DNA of 64,000 nt from assembly GCA_009869945.1 (NCBI GenBank), contig WIXG01000373.1, positions 1-64,000 on the forward strand. Reading direction: 5' to 3'. Source of the stretch: Mesaphorura yosii (Eukaryota; Arthropoda; Collembola; Poduromorpha; Tullbergiidae). Numbering within the stretch: position 1 is the first letter of the stretch; every line of letters starts with the position of its first letter. The notes below the pieces were generated by a model that was not told the origin of the DNA, did no database searches, and was given only the letters and a program-made list of their open reading frames with translations. Of the stretch, positions 22,362-35,352 are shown piece by piece. The translations under genes and the position numbers were made by a program.

Positions 22362-25300
22362 TTATAATATTCTCAGAATATAGAAGCCTATGCCTCCAAC
22401 AGCGGCAATTCCAATCAAGACAATTATTGCAATCACGACAATGCCGCCGGTCGTCCTGAAGAAGGGTTTCTTGTCATCGTCGTCGGGCAGCTCCGTCGAA
22501 CTCGAAGCCGGTTCTGACTCCGTCTCAGTTTCCGGGCTTTCTTCGGGATCCGGAGTTGTTGGGGGCAGTGTCGGTTCGCCGTCGTCTACGGTTGAAGAAG
22601 AGAAAGTAGTGGAAGGTTCGCCGTCGTCGTCGTCTACGGTTGAAGAAGAAAAAGTAGTGGAAGGTTCGCTGTCGCCGTCGTCGACAGTTAAAGAAGAAAA
22701 TGTAGTGGAAGGCTCACCGCTGCTCGTCGACGCCGCTTGCGTACTTGTCGAAGTCCGGTAATCATCGTCTGGCTTGTCGACGAGGTGGGCAATATTTGAT
22801 TTCACACTCTACGAAGATGATTAAAAAAAGGACTGCTCGAAGCGCCAAATCCGAAATTTCAAATTCTGACCCGCGCGGTTTTAATTTTAAAAACTCACGT
22901 GTTCGTTGAGCACGACTGGAAAATCAGAGTAAAATGCGTAGACGACGTAGTATCGGAAGAGACTGGCAGTGCGAGCGCTTGGCACAATTTGCTGGACAAT
23001 TTCCGTCGATCCTGGCGCCTGTGTCGTCATTATCACTTGCACTCTCTCCGCACTCGGGTCGAAGGAGTAAAGCGCGTCCCAGTTGTCGGATCCAAGCACG
23101 ACGTACTTTGACGCTAAACGTGTGTGCCATATTTTAATAATGTTTCTGCAAAAATTGATACGGGCGTGGCTTACATTTAGCGCTAGAATTCGAAACGCCA
23201 AGAATGCTCGGCGATGTGAAAGTCAGCCTCAAAAGAATGTCTCCGTCTGCGGTTTCTGGCTGGTGCAAGGCGACGACGGAGAAATCGATGATTTTCGATG
23301 GAATGCCCTAAAGCACAGGGAAATTTAGTAATTAATTAATTGCCGCGTGTGTGTCAGATTTTCTAACGTCCAGTCGAAACTTACTCTGGTGAAATTCTGC
23401 ACATTCACAAAAGTCACGTCTTCCAGTTCACGCACATAGAAAAATGGTTCCAATGAAATTCCTCCACATTCGCTCTCATTGCAGGCAATTTCTTTCTGGT
23501 CGACGGGGAGAAGTCTGGAAAACTCATTGCTAAAAGATGCTGCGCGGTTGGTATCCACCGTCTCAATTTGCACAGAAATCCTGTACACTCCGTCCCTGTC
23601 CGGCACAAATGCGCCGGAATAAATTCCGTCCCCCGCCTGAACGTCCACACCGCTGCCTTCGCCAGCTGCTCCTTCGTCCTTCAGAAGAACTGTAACTTGA
23701 TCATCGTCTTCGTCTTCGTTTGTGATCGTCGCCACCACGGCCAAGTTTGTCACCGGCTTGCTATACTCGTTGACCTTCGAACCAGTCCAGCGAAAAGTTG
23801 CAAGGATAACCAAAGGTTCAAAGAGCATTACAACTGAACTTATCTTTTTTGGGAAGACTTACAGACGCATGAATAACAAACGGCGTGGTCGAATCCGCCG
23901 CGAAATCCAGGCGATTTCCGGTCGCCGCCGCATTCGTCTGCATGTGCACTTCAACGCTCGCGAAGGGGTGATCGTAAAGGTCGCCGATGACCAGCAAGTC
24001 TGCGACCGTGCTTTCGGTGCTGCATTTGGGCGTCTCCGTCCTGTCAGTCTTTGGACGGCAGCAAAACTGAATTTCTAACTCATCGGAAAAAAGCGGAATA
24101 GTGTACGTCCGCACGATTCTTCTCGTGAAATCGTTCTCCTCGTCCCATTCCGCCCGTTCCAGCGGAATTAGTCCATCAACGCCATCGACTCGCAGAACGG
24201 GGTCGTAACTTGCTGGCAGCGTCAAATGTATTTTTAGATTCTCGATGTCTTTTGGCGTCGGGAGTCGAACGGTCCGAATTTCGCCCGCAGTCAGTTTTCC
24301 CTTGAAAAACTGAAATGGGAGGTGCAGGAAGGTTTAAATTTCACAGTTAGTTACGTTTAGCAGTTAGCAGTTCAGGGTCAACGTTCTTACCACGTGACCG
24401 TCATACTCCTCCTCAAACTCCACTTCAAGCAGCTCCAAGATTGAGTCAACGAGGTCCTGAATTTTCTGCGGCGCCTCGGAGGTATTTTCGAATACTTCCT
24501 GGCGTCCACCCGTAGCATCTGCAATGTTCCCTAAATTGACGAACAGGAGCTGCGGAGAGTGCCTGATTTCTGCGGCGAAGATTCTCGTGTTGGAGGCGTT
24601 AGCCGAGGCAAGGATTTCTTCTTCACTGAATTGCAGCGAATCTTCAAATTACATTAAAGAATTGAAAGTATTCGTCCATACTCCAGTGATTGGCCGTAGC
24701 ATCCGTAGTGAAAACCCTACCAGGCATGTCTTACCGAAGTAAGTTTCCGTCGCTCCCGACTTGACGACCAAAACAATCGCTCCTCCAGCCGGGTTTAGCC
24801 CTTGAATGCTGTCTATTACGTGCGCGAGTCCAACCGTAAAGTCTCTTTGGCTCTCTTTTCTTTGAAAATTCTCGAGAGCCCTAAAACAAATTATCGAAAT
24901 GTGAAATTACTATTAAACTCAGAGGAAATGACCCAAGCACGAATTTCTTCGAAATGTTAGTCACAATTACGTACTCCATAAATTCTTCCAAATTGTCCCC
25001 GATTTTTTTCCACGGCACCAAATTTTCGACGAGAGGCCGTTCGTCCACGATCGAACTGAAGACTGTCACCGCTCCGACTGTCGTGCTAGCCTCGTTGAAC
25101 AGTGGCGCGAGTCCCGTCAGGATGGCTTCCATGATTTCCTCGTTTTCTTCACTCTGAGAAGAAGTCAATCTTAATTCAGTGCCTAAATGTGATTCTGGCC
25201 GTCTCGATTTACTTCATTAAATCCTCGATACAGCAGGAGATGAAAGACTGGGCGTGGATTTTCTCTGAGAACTTCCAACCAGACTTCTGTTTCTAGTTCA

Positions 25301-26550
25301 TCTTCAACTGGAAAGTCTTGGAAGTCCGGGCTGGCTTCGATGACTTCCCAGACACTTCGATAGTTACAAAACAGATTCTGTTTGTTGAGTGCCAGTTTGT
25401 TGTGAGTGACCTCGCCACAGAATTCGACCACCGTCTCGAGCCAATGGAATCCCATCAGGGAACTCGTCGCATTGTTCCCATCAGAGCCTAGAGCCGGGTG
25501 AAAACGGCAGGCTTCGTCCGGCGCAAAGCAGATTTCATCGTCCCTTTAAAAAATCAATTCTTTACCACACGATCACGTCCGTATCAGTAAAAGTAAGGCC
25601 GTTCGTACGAATTCTTGAAGTCTCCTTCCAGTTTGATGTCCGAACAACCGGTTGCTTCCCAACTGCTTTCGTTCTTCGGATCCGTTCTGTAGAAGTACGG
25701 AAAACGCTCCACGGAAGGGTAGCCGTGCTCCTCCCAAACACCCCAGCGAAATCGGGCCCAGAGCGTCAACAGAGCTTTCTCTGTACACAACATTACAGAT
25801 AAGGAATGCAATAGGGATAGCTAGTAAACTTTAAGAACTTGAGAAGTGATAAGACAATCTTCACGTTCTTACGTACCTTTTGACCCGTAGATAAGCTCGT
25901 ACTTGCTGCTATTAGTAAAGAAATCGGCCGGCAACTCGATGAATTTCCCGGGCAAACCGCACTGGTTTGTATTCGAGACGCGAGGGTGTGTCAAGTTCCG
26001 TGAAAGCCGGATGTCGGCGTTGGAGTACGAATCGCTGTGAAATTTATTGCATGCGTGTCACTGATGCACTTTTCTTATTCTTATCGTAGAAACTTACGTT
26101 TCTGCGTACGGATACGAATCCAGAGACGGCAGCGTCGAAATCGAATTCCAAGCGGCAGGCATTACGAGCTTGACTGCCTCGACGTGAAAACTGCCCCGAG
26201 CTCCATCAAACAGGGCCAAAGAGAAATCCTGGATACTTGTCTGCTCAAACGTAGGCAAAAGTTCTCCGTGTTCTCATTTCGCTTGCACTTCTTCCAAAAT
26301 TGTGAGTACTTGGTAAGCAGCAAGTTACCCGAATTTCTTCGACCATCGAAGCCAAGTCTGCATCGTTGTCAGGTTGGGGGACAGAGCCATTGATCGCGAT
26401 GGTGAAAGTGTAGCCACCGGTGGTCGAATTGACTGTCGTCACGCCTTCGGCGTGCTGGACGGTTGAGGAAAGGAAACTTAGCGCCAATACCAGGCTCAGG
26501 GTGAATTGCTGCATGGCGATGCCTTTAATGCCCTTAATTCCAATGCCCAT
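22362..26550 (-). CDS. CLCA-like membrane protein lacking protease and MIDAS motifs
   Basis: Thirteen exons: 26550-26329, 26240-26098, 26034-25877, 25780-25609, 25543-25213, 25153-24975, 24880-24735, 24641-24391, 24309-23863, 23774-23385, 23307-23175, 23113-22899, 22808-22362. They join in frame to about 1077 aa (1065 if the ATG at 26514, which opens the signal peptide MQQFTLSLVLALSF, is used). The N-terminal half follows the CLCA family (VKLVMPAAW, QCGLPGKFIELPADFF, WARFRWGVWEEHG, VEFCGEVTHN). In the family the third of these is HEWAHLRWGVFDEY with zinc ligands HExxH; here those residues are Thr, Leu and Arg. The VWA domain also lacks DxSGS at the expected place (LLLYRGF). A fibronectin-like segment (PVTNLAVVATIT) follows, then a Thr/Ser/acidic stalk with repeats and a C-terminal membrane helix (GGIVVIAIIVLIGIAAVGG). 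The exon 4-5 junction uses a weak donor and is the least certain. Confidence 0.8.
22573..22719 (-). repeat. triplicated stalk repeat in the CLCA-like gene
   Basis: Three in-frame units of about 48-54 bp encode GEPSTTFSSSTVDD-type peptides just before the membrane helix. Units differ in the length of the acidic run. The composition suggests an O-glycosylated spacer. Confidence 0.75.
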
Positions 26551-27400
26551 GGTGAGCCGTGAGCCCTCAAAAATGCGAAAATTCAGACTGATACGACTCG
26601 AACTGGAAAAGTGCCATCTTATCACTTTACTTCGACTCCATGAATCCATGAAACTTTGTCATCTGGAGTGTGCATGTAAAATGTGAAACAGCATCTGCCA
26701 TCCTTATCTTGAATGAATTATTGATTTCTCACGCTCGTTAGTTCGTTCGCGTTTAAATACCGACAATCCACAAATTGAATTATGACCGTGAGCAAGCCTG
26801 CAGACTGCGACTGCAAGACGAGATAAGCTAATAAGCTAATACGCTAAGCTGGAAATTCGCGTATATCCCATCACGAATTAACAACTCACGAGTTTCATCA
26901 GTAAGATTCCCATTCATTTAATTACATGACAAATCCATTATGAGAAGTGCAACATGCGAAATTCGAGATCCGCTGACAAATGACATTACAAGCCGCTAAC
27001 GAAAACTACAAATGACAGCTTTCGGTTGGGATTACGTCAAAATTGCGTGTACGTGGCCTAGCAAAATCAAAATCCAACGAAATAAATGCAATTTCTGCAG
27101 AATCGGAGTAAGAATGAGAAATCAGAATCGACTGACAGACCCGATGGCGAAGAGGAAGCAAAGACGTCGCCGTCTGTAAAAACAAAGGCAAAGAATTCGA
27201 TTCGAGAAAAGGAACACCAAGAAACTCACTCTCACTGCAATGCGCATTGGAACGATTAAAGCATGAATCAGCAACATTATTTCCTGTACACACGTGAAGA
27301 GACAAGAAACACGATAACGATAATCCTCAATTCTTATCCAAGTTCTGCTTATTTTGTCTACAAATAGTTAAAACTCGGCTTGTGTTTACGAAATCATAAT
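26551..27400. other. intergenic region
   Basis: Holds the promoter side of the CLCA-like gene and the 3' side of the next minus-strand gene. No further gene seen. Confidence 0.4.
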
Positions 27401-28391
27401 TTATAGCGACGAACAAGGCTTGAACAAGCCAAACCCGGAGCCAGAGGCTGGCCCTGACCTCGCTCCAGCTCCTCCACTTCCTTGCATCTTGATTCCACCA
27501 CCACCGTCACTGCCACCTCTGCCCTTTGCATTATGGCGCATAAGTCGAATCTTCTCCTTCTTTAGATCGAGCGCCTCCCTCGCAACGTGAAATTGCCCCT
27601 TCGTCGCCACGCTTATGTTCTTCTGCTCCTCCAAAATCTTCGCCACATTCGCCGACAGACCCTCGAAAGTGTTGTTCAACCGCTTCAGCTCCTTGACTAA
27701 CGATGCCAGTAACATGAACGCTGAATCGGATCAGAACGAGAAAGAAAAGAATTTAGTTAGAAACTGGCCCGCCTGGCTAAACATTTAAAATCAAACTTAT
27801 TGTTTGTGGCTTTGAAATAAACTTACCTGGCACCAAGTTGGCCTTTGTGCTGCTCAAATCCGAATCAGAAGCTCGGTCATGACCATCGTCCGCGCCGCTG
27901 TCCTCCTCAGCTTCTAGTTCTTCTTTTTTCACGGGCATGCCCGTAAAAAATTGGAACATACGTCCAACTGTCGACGCTGATCGAACTAGTTTCAGTTTCG
28001 TAGCCCTGGTCTCCGTATCTGACGCTCCTTGTCCATGCGTACCTGCTTCGGGCTCTGCCTTCCTCGGCTGGCTGGCTCTCAACCCAAATTCGTTGCTAAC
28101 AATTTCTTGAATCTGCGCCAGCACTCGCCCCAGCCCCTCTTCCTCGTCTTCCATCACCCTGCAAAGGAATTTCATTGCCATTTCAAAGCTGTCTGGTGTC
28201 TTCTTCGTGATCTTCCGAATCTCAGTGGTGTTCGTGGCAATTAGCTCGTCCAGGAGACTCTGGAGCTCCAGTTGCATGTCGATTTGCTGGTTCAGTTCTT
28301 GCGTCTTATTCTTCTTCTCGGACTCATTTCCGGTGACGGTGCTGCCGGGCTTGTCAAGAGTAGGTGGAGAATTAGGCAAAGCCGAAGCCAT
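27401..28391 (-). CDS. coiled-coil protein of unknown function
   Basis: Two exons, 28391-27827 and 27720-27401, join G|CG in frame to 294 aa. The ATG at 28391 is chosen because the frame upstream of it is short and unlike a protein start. Residues about 25-110 are helical and acidic (ELNQQIDMQLELQSLLDEL, KFLCRVMEDEEEGLGRVLAQ). A polar, acidic linker follows, then a second helix (LVKELKRLNNTFEGLSANVA) and a basic stretch (LKKEKIRLMRH). The C-terminus is Gly/Ser-rich low complexity. No signal peptide or membrane segment, so it is probably intracellular. I do not recognise a family. Confidence 0.65.
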
Positions 28392-28901
28392 CCTTCCTGG
28401 CTCACCCTCAATTGCAATGCTAATCACCCACCACTGACCACTTCTCGAATTCACTACTGATCGAATTGAAGAATCGACAGTCACAAAGGCTAGAATTGCA
28501 AATAATAAATCAGCTGCGAATGGCGAATGCAACGTGCAGAGCGCAAAACTTCCGTCGTGCCGTGCCGTGCTTGTTGGAAGACTGAAAACTTACACTAAAA
28601 ACTAAGCTGAAGCTGCCTAGGCGGAAAAGAGTCGTCTGACTATGACTGACTGTTAAAAGAGAAGACAAGACAGTGACGTCATCCAAACTCGAATTCGATG
28701 CTTCAAAGCTGAAAGGGTTGAACGTTGAATAAAGCCAGAGGGTGAGTGGAGCCAGAGCCAAGAGTCAGAGTTGATCAATTTCACATGATGTAGTATTTTA
28801 TGCAGTTTTAGGCTTATGCATAGAAATAACATTCTGAATAGTTCGGTACACTAATTTTACAGCATCAGCAGATAGCAGAATCAGGTTTAAAGTTTCTCCT
28901 G

Positions 28902-30684
28902 CTACTGCAGTAAATCGACACTGATTTTGAGTGGGTAAATCAGCGCAGCAAGTGTCCGATACGCCTTCGACGTGAGGACGCAGTCCCGACATCCCTCCAG
29001 CTTCACTTCCTTCAGATTAGCCAACTTGATCGGGGCACGCTGCTCCTGCGGGTGACGTCCCCTTCCGTTTCGAAACAGGCACCGAATGAGGAAGTCCAGC
29101 ACGCGTTTCTCCATCTGAATCAAGGGAATCAGACAACAGGTCAATTTCAGGCTCCTGGCACGTGTTTTGAATTTTGCGCCTTACCTGCGTGCCCTCAAGA
29201 TTCAAAGTCTCCAGATTCTCCAGGCGACGGATATCAAAGAATGCGGCGACGTTGAGTTCAGGATTGTGGGACATGTCCAGGTACGTCAGGCGTTGGAGCC
29301 CTGTCAGCGCCACTTTTAACTCTGGACTCGCCTCCTCAAATCTGATTATTTGCTTCTTGACAAAATTCTCCGATTTAAGGTCACAGGCCTTCACGGTTAG
29401 CGCCTCCAGCATAGTCATGCAGTAGACGTACTTCATCTGCGCCGAAGGAAGGCAGCAACCGTCGAGGATCAACGAACGAAGGTTGCGGCAGTGTTTCGCG
29501 ACGTCCTGCATAAAGAGCACGGATTTGATGTTTACCAGCTCCAGAGCGATGAGGCTTGGAAGAGGAGGGCCGCCAAAAAGCGACGATTTGAGGGCCGTGG
29601 TATCGAAAGCGAGTGCCTGGCCACTGTCGGGCTTCGAGAATCCGATCGACACTGTCTGGATCATCGGGACGCGTGAGAGCGAGCTCCAGAACTCGTGAAG
29701 GTCTTGCGATTCTGGAGGGAAGACACAATCGACGAATTCGACGTCTTGAAGGCTGTTCAGGCTTAGCCACATGTGGAAACAAGGCAGTAGCCACACGGAA
29801 CGGAGTGTCAGCGAACGGAGCCGGCTTTGGCCACACACGAAATCGGCGTGGAACGCTTGCATCGCCGCGGCGTCAACAATTCTTGTGCCGGAGAGTGCCA
29901 GATGCCGGAGTTTCAACGAAGACAGCGATTCTTCTACGAATTTCTTGTCCAGCTCGATGTATCCGTCCAAATGTAGAGACTTCAGGCTCCGGCCGTTGGC
30001 CCGTAGGCAGGCGCCGATGGCTTCCTTGCAGAGCGGGCTCGCCTTAGTCGACAGGCGCAAACGGTGAAGCCGCGCGTAGGTGCTGTAGTGAGATACGAGC
30101 GCCAGGAGCTCGGTCTGATTTTCTTGAGTCACTTTCTCATTCACCAGCTCAAAGCTGCGCAGGTTCCCAAACTGGCGGGCGAAGACAGGGATGACGTGCG
30201 CGAAATGAGCGATTTGCATGTCGGACTGAAGCAGCGATGGAGAATCGACGATACGGAGGTCGCTGAGGCTGAGAAAGGCGACGAGTTCAATGAAGCGGCC
30301 CATCGACAGGTTGCAGCGAATAATGTGGAGAGAATTGAGCCCCGCCGCCTCACCGTCGTATTTGCGCACGAAGGTCCGAAAGTGGATGGGGTCGGACAGA
30401 AAAAAGTCGACGAGCGAAAGACCAATGAATCTGATGCGAAAGCAGGGCAGGGCGGAGTTGAGGAGGGTCGCAATGTGGGCGGGAGTTTTGAAATTTGAGG
30501 CGCCATTCAGCGTCAGGCAGCAACGGCGGGCTTGGATGCTGTACAGGAAGGCACGGTTCGTTTCTCGGCATGCGCGGCGGGCAACGAGGGCGAGCTCTAG
30601 CGGAAGGCAGGAGTAGGACAGTGCGAGGCTGAGCACCCGCTCACCGATTTTGACGGCCGCTTCTGAGCCCGAGGCCATGTTCAC
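28902..30684 (-). CDS. leucine-rich-repeat protein, F-box-LRR-like
   Basis: Two exons, 30684-29185 and 29114-28902, give 570 aa in phase 0. A second ATG at 30678 is equally plausible. The first 60 residues (VLSLALSYSCLPLELALVAR followed by a Cys/Arg-rich helix) have the feel of an F-box-like helical region but no confident F-box consensus. From about residue 100 irregular leucine-rich repeats run to the end (LNSLHIIRCNLSM, LKSLHLDGYIEL, LRHLALSGTRI, LRSLILDGCCL, LTYLDMSHNPEL, LETLNLEGTQ). The last repeats lie on exon 2 (LKEVKLEGCRDC). Such proteins often serve as substrate receptors of SCF ubiquitin ligases; that role is inference. It has no signal peptide or membrane segment. Confidence 0.75.
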
Positions 30685-31620
30685 TTCAAAAAATTCTTGA
30701 AAGGCACTTCGGATTCAACTTTTAAGTTGGTTTAGGTATAAAGAATATATTTCTTTGAAATTGGTCCGACGTTGCGTGCGTGCTGCGAAATGCGAAGAAG
30801 CTTTGAACTTAGTTTTGACGGATTTGCTCAAAATAACTGCACAATCTTAATTTTGCGTAGCAACTTGGCGTACCATTTTAGTAATTACAGATTGAAGAAC
30901 TAAAATACTCACCTTTTCCATTTGTTGTCCGTGGTCTGATTTGGACATGTGAAATGCCGTGATAATTAATCAATCTGGAGCTTGAACCACTGAAGAGGCC
31001 AGTGGCCTGACCTGAAATTTAGAAAAGCTGAGTTCTGGTGTTCCGTTTAAGAACAACTTTGCCAAAGAAATGATTCTTAATGCAGCTGGGAACCGCTAAA
31101 ACAACTGGATACCCTCTGCCTTCTTCCTCAGTGTGTTACGCTGCCATTGGCTGATGTAAAGGTGGTCTGATGTTTTGTACATGGTTTTTGTGTCAATCAG
31201 TACACTGTGCACTGATACAAGAATCTTCTAGATCCATTCCGTTAAGGGGATTGTGACTGGGTCTTGGCTCTCAGCAAGTAGAACGGATTTTCTCTATTCT
31301 TGCACTATTTGGGTGCCACGTGAATTCACCTCGCCATTGTATTCAGCATTGCAATTTTGCACAAGTGCCTTAAATTTGCGGTGTATACGGCTGACAACAA
31401 AATACATCCGCACATCTCGTGGAGCACGTATCAAAAACACCATCCCTTGATGCATTGAGGTTACACATGCTAAAGCTTACGTGCCATATGTCAATGAATG
31501 TGACGAAGCAGGTGGACTGAAATGTGTACTTCCAGTGTGGACAATTTAAGTGATTCGTCTGCATTCTTTTATTGTTCAATTCAACTGAAAATTATAAAAT
31601 TGTAACAAGCACAGCGTCTT
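30685..31620. other. intergenic region
   Basis: Upstream of the LRR gene and downstream of the GMC gene. A minus-strand AATAAA (plus 31568-31573) probably ends the GMC transcript. No gene seen in the rest. Confidence 0.45.
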
Positions 31621-33831
31621 CTATTGCTCCCACTCTTGTAGTATGAAATGTGACCCAATTTCACCAACCAGAATACTTGGTAAATTAGTATTTCCATTCG
31701 GGATAAAAGGAAAGGTTGATGAGTCCACAACACGAAGAGCAGTCGTATTAAATACTCTGTGGTACACATATTTACTCATTATAGTTACTATGACGACCAA
31801 ACGATAAGAGACAAACCTCAGCTTCGAATCTACGACAGCCACCGTACTGTTTGGACCCATTCTACTTGAAGATGTTGGATGATGATGTGGAAATGACCAG
31901 ATTTTTACAAAACATCTCCAATAGTCACGTGTTTTAAACTCATGTTGTACACACTCAGGAATTGGAAGTTCACCAAATCGAATACCCAATGATTTGAATA
32001 TAGTCGAGTTCTCGTAGAGGTCGGTCATGATTTCCAATCCTGCATGCAATGCACACAAAATTTGCCAATTTCCGAATGCTTGCTAGTCTCATAATTGGCT
32101 TACCATCAATAACTCTCTCAATATCCGTCGGATCATTATAAAAATTCGGATCAATTAAAGGATAGTCATCTGGGTCCGTACTTGCTAGCCGAATCGTTCC
32201 AAATGAATTTGGTCGCATGAGACTAATATCAAAAAATACTTTGTCCATTGAGTCAGGAGCTGTTTGAGCAAGTGGCATTTCATGAATAAAGACTTGAATG
32301 TCTGGTCTTGCATTATCGTCATGGAAAGAACTGGAAATGTAACCCATTGCAAACTGTGGTGCACTGTCATTAGCAAAGTAGTACAGCCGTTCGGTGAGTG
32401 GGCCAGTTTGGTTCTCAATGTACTCATGCACATTCTCAGGTGTTAGACTCACTCTACCAAACGTCTGATTGATGAAATAGTGACCAGACTCAATTCCAAG
32501 ATGGTCTTGAAAGTAATCACCAACTGGAAGGTCGGCCAGCACTGAAATCTGTCAAAATCATCCAAGATTTACAGATTCTTAATGAGTAACGACGGGCATT
32601 GACTGAAAAACTTACCCCCAAAGCTTCCAGATGTGATTTTGGCCCGATTCCGGAGAGCATGAGTAGTTTTGGTGTTTCAATCACTCCAGCTGCAATGATA
32701 ATCTCATTTCTTGCTTGGACAAATCGACTCACTCCGTGACGTTTGTAGGTTAACCCGTACGCTCGTTGGTTAGAGCCAAAGAAATGAATCTGGAGGCAAT
32801 ATCATACATTGCTAGCGCAGTTTTCATCTCAGCATGAGCTTGAACTTTTGCACTTACCTTCTGTACAGTCGCATATCGATATACCTTCAAATTTGCCCTG
32901 TCCAGAATCGGTTCAATGTATGCCTGATAAGTTCCCCATCTCAAACCATCTTTCAGATTATAATCAATTCTTCCAAACCCAACAAACTGTTCTTCACCGT
33001 TCAGATCACCAATTCGCAGTCCTTTCTCTCGTACAGCGTCAAAGAAGACTGATTCGCTTGGCGCGTACAACAGCTTGGAGACGTGATACTCACCTCCCGT
33101 TCCATGGGTCGGGCCTGGATAGAATCCATCATAATCTTCAAGTTTCTTGTAGAACGGAAGCACACTTTCCCATGACCATGAGTCGTCTCCAGTGAAATTA
33201 GCCCAGAGGTCATAGTCCTTTGGACTACAACGGTTGTAGATGAGACCGTTGACTGCGCTGCTGCCTCCAAGACTCTTCCCACGGTTTATAACACATTGCT
33301 GGAATGAAATGTGCCAATTAATCCTCTTGTAATGTACACTCCCTTCACGCCCTACGCCTAACTTACCCTTGTAGGACTGGAGAAACAGGAATTCTGCTGT
33401 GGAACAGTCGGATACTTCCAGTTCATGTGTGAATCCATGAGGAGAGGTTGAATATAAAAGTTTTCAGAGACTGGACTTGGATCACCACCAGCTTCAAGAA
33501 GCAGCACTTCAAACTGACCTGATTCAGTCAATCGTTTTGCCAGCACCGAGCCAGCTGAACCTGCTCCAACTAGAAAGCAAGATGAGAGCCATAGTGCAGG
33601 GTACAAAAGGTTAAACTTCAATGATTTACAAAGAGGTAATTGGCAATTACCAATTATAAAGTCATAAATCTCTAGGCCCTCCCCTTCTCTTTTCGCAACA
33701 CTCAAAATGGAATCTGAGAACGTCTGGATTTCATCGTACAGAGAGATTTGATTTGGAATATCGTGTATAAAAAAGGCTGCAATGGTGATTGGTATTGCAA
33801 GCCTTGAAAGCATGTGTGCGGGAAATACCAT
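31621..33831 (-). CDS. GMC-family FAD oxidoreductase, glucose dehydrogenase-like
   Basis: Seven exons (33831-33651, 33569-33367, 33298-32858, 32789-32616, 32548-32104, 32039-31817, 31756-31621) give 600 aa, the normal family length. A hydrophobic N-terminus (MLSRLAIPITIAAFF) suggests secretion. The FAD-binding fold shows across the first junction as DFIIVGAGSAGSVLAKRL, followed by EVLLLEAGGDP, the GKSLGGSSAVNGLIYNR motif, the second GMC signature (GVIETPKLLMLSGIGP) and the C-terminal LRVVDSSTFPFIPNGNTNLP. The usual HPVGTCRMG is changed to HHHPTSSSRMG; the His is kept. Arthropod members oxidise sugars, ecdysone or other alcohols and form large clusters; this one stands alone here. The substrate cannot be told. 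Confidence 0.9.
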
Positions 33832-35352
33832 TCTTGTGTCGCAGTAGATCTCTTTACAGGGTTAAGTCTAGACTTAAGAATTCAATTCGTACGTGGTCGT
33901 AAAGTTGATTTGCTCTCACTTTCGGTACATGATTTGGTTAGGTGTGCATCCGTAATTTATAGTGAAGCGTTGAAGTGTCCAACACATCGAATTTAACCCC
34001 CAGTGATAAAATCCATTGAATTTGCCCAATCGGACGTGACTCGGGAACGTGACATGCGGGATTATAGTTTAAGCTGTAGTTGTCATCATTTCATGTGTTA
34101 AGAACGTGAGCGCACACGTGAGGGTTCACGCGAGGGAGTCTGCTGCATCTGAGTTGATTCAATAATCGTGATGGTGATAACGGCTTAATATTAAAATGAT
34201 GCAACGTTGATAAGCATTACATCAACATGGAATTCACTTGCTGAAGTCAGCACTACTTCAATGCCTACCAAATCTGATAGATCGATGTACGTGAGAAGCA
34301 GACGTCGAATTCTCAGACTTGCTGTCATTCTACATAATGTCAATGTTCGTAATGCTTGGAAATAATTCGCAGGGTCAAATTATCAGATTTTTATTCGGCC
34401 ATAATGAGAAAGAATAAAATACAAGCATTAAAATTTGAGGACCACGATTCTAATAATGCTATCAGTAATCTATGAAAACTCCCTTACTAGTAGTTTAGCT
34501 AGGAGACTTAAGATAGACAAGATGGCATGCATTATTTATATTCCCTACTGAATAATTAAGCAGTACACTGCAGTACTTAAGGAGCAACCAATTTGCGATA
34601 TTTTAAGTAACTGGTGGTTAGGCTGTTGCGGCATGCAGTTTATCATGCCATGCAGACTGATGCAGATTTGACATGCAAAATTGATTTGTCATCGCTTGCT
34701 GACAGGATGTCATCTTATTATTATACTTTTATGCGTCTTGATCTTTCTTTACTTTATAATATTATCACATGTACACTGAATGCGTACAAAGAAGCTGTGT
34801 TTGTAGAATTGAGAATGCAGAAATGAACTTGTATAATTGTAACTGTGGATTGGGGCGTAGATTTTAGCATTCGCCTTTTGTACAAATGACGGACTTGAAA
34901 TCTGACTGCTGATTAAAGAAGTTCATACGCATTTGTGGGAGTTTTGTGTCTTGACAAGACTTTAAAGTTTAGATTTTTTACTGAAATCTTAAACGGTAAA
35001 CAATTAGTTTAATAGTCGCAGGAATACACTGCTCAGCCCTTTCCGCATTTGAAGTACGCCAGTACGTGGCTTTATGCGAGCCGTTGGCCCTCAGCCGCGG
35101 ATACAAGGTGCTAACATGTATCAGGCTGCCAACTGTTGACGTGAGGGTGATTGTGAAATTTGAAATGAAAAATCTGACTTTCGCCTTGAATTATGCAATG
35201 CCGATTTGTGAACAAATATATTTCGGCCTTTTCATTCGCGAATGAAGAAATTTTGAATTTGCGACAAATTGTTTCATCGCTTCAAAATTGAAAGCAGCCA
35301 CCACAGCGCTCAGGTACATTTTGCTGATTTTATAGATAACTTGAGTGGGCAA
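33832..35352. other. intergenic region, no gene seen
   Basis: About 1.5 kb of AT-rich sequence. A 70-codon plus-strand frame (34614-34826) has no motif or codon bias that would support it. Confidence 0.45.

Noticed and set aside
25577..25609. In-frame TGA at the end of CLCA-like exon 4, suggesting a pseudogene
   Set aside because: A GTACGA donor at 25608 just before it joins the next exon in the right phase, and the remaining nine exons are open.
29381..30616. Several long frames opposite and offset to the LRR gene
   Set aside because: They are shadows of the LRR coding sequence and lack the repeat pattern.
34614..34826. 70-codon plus-strand frame in a gene desert
   Set aside because: Low-complexity AT-rich codons and no motif.
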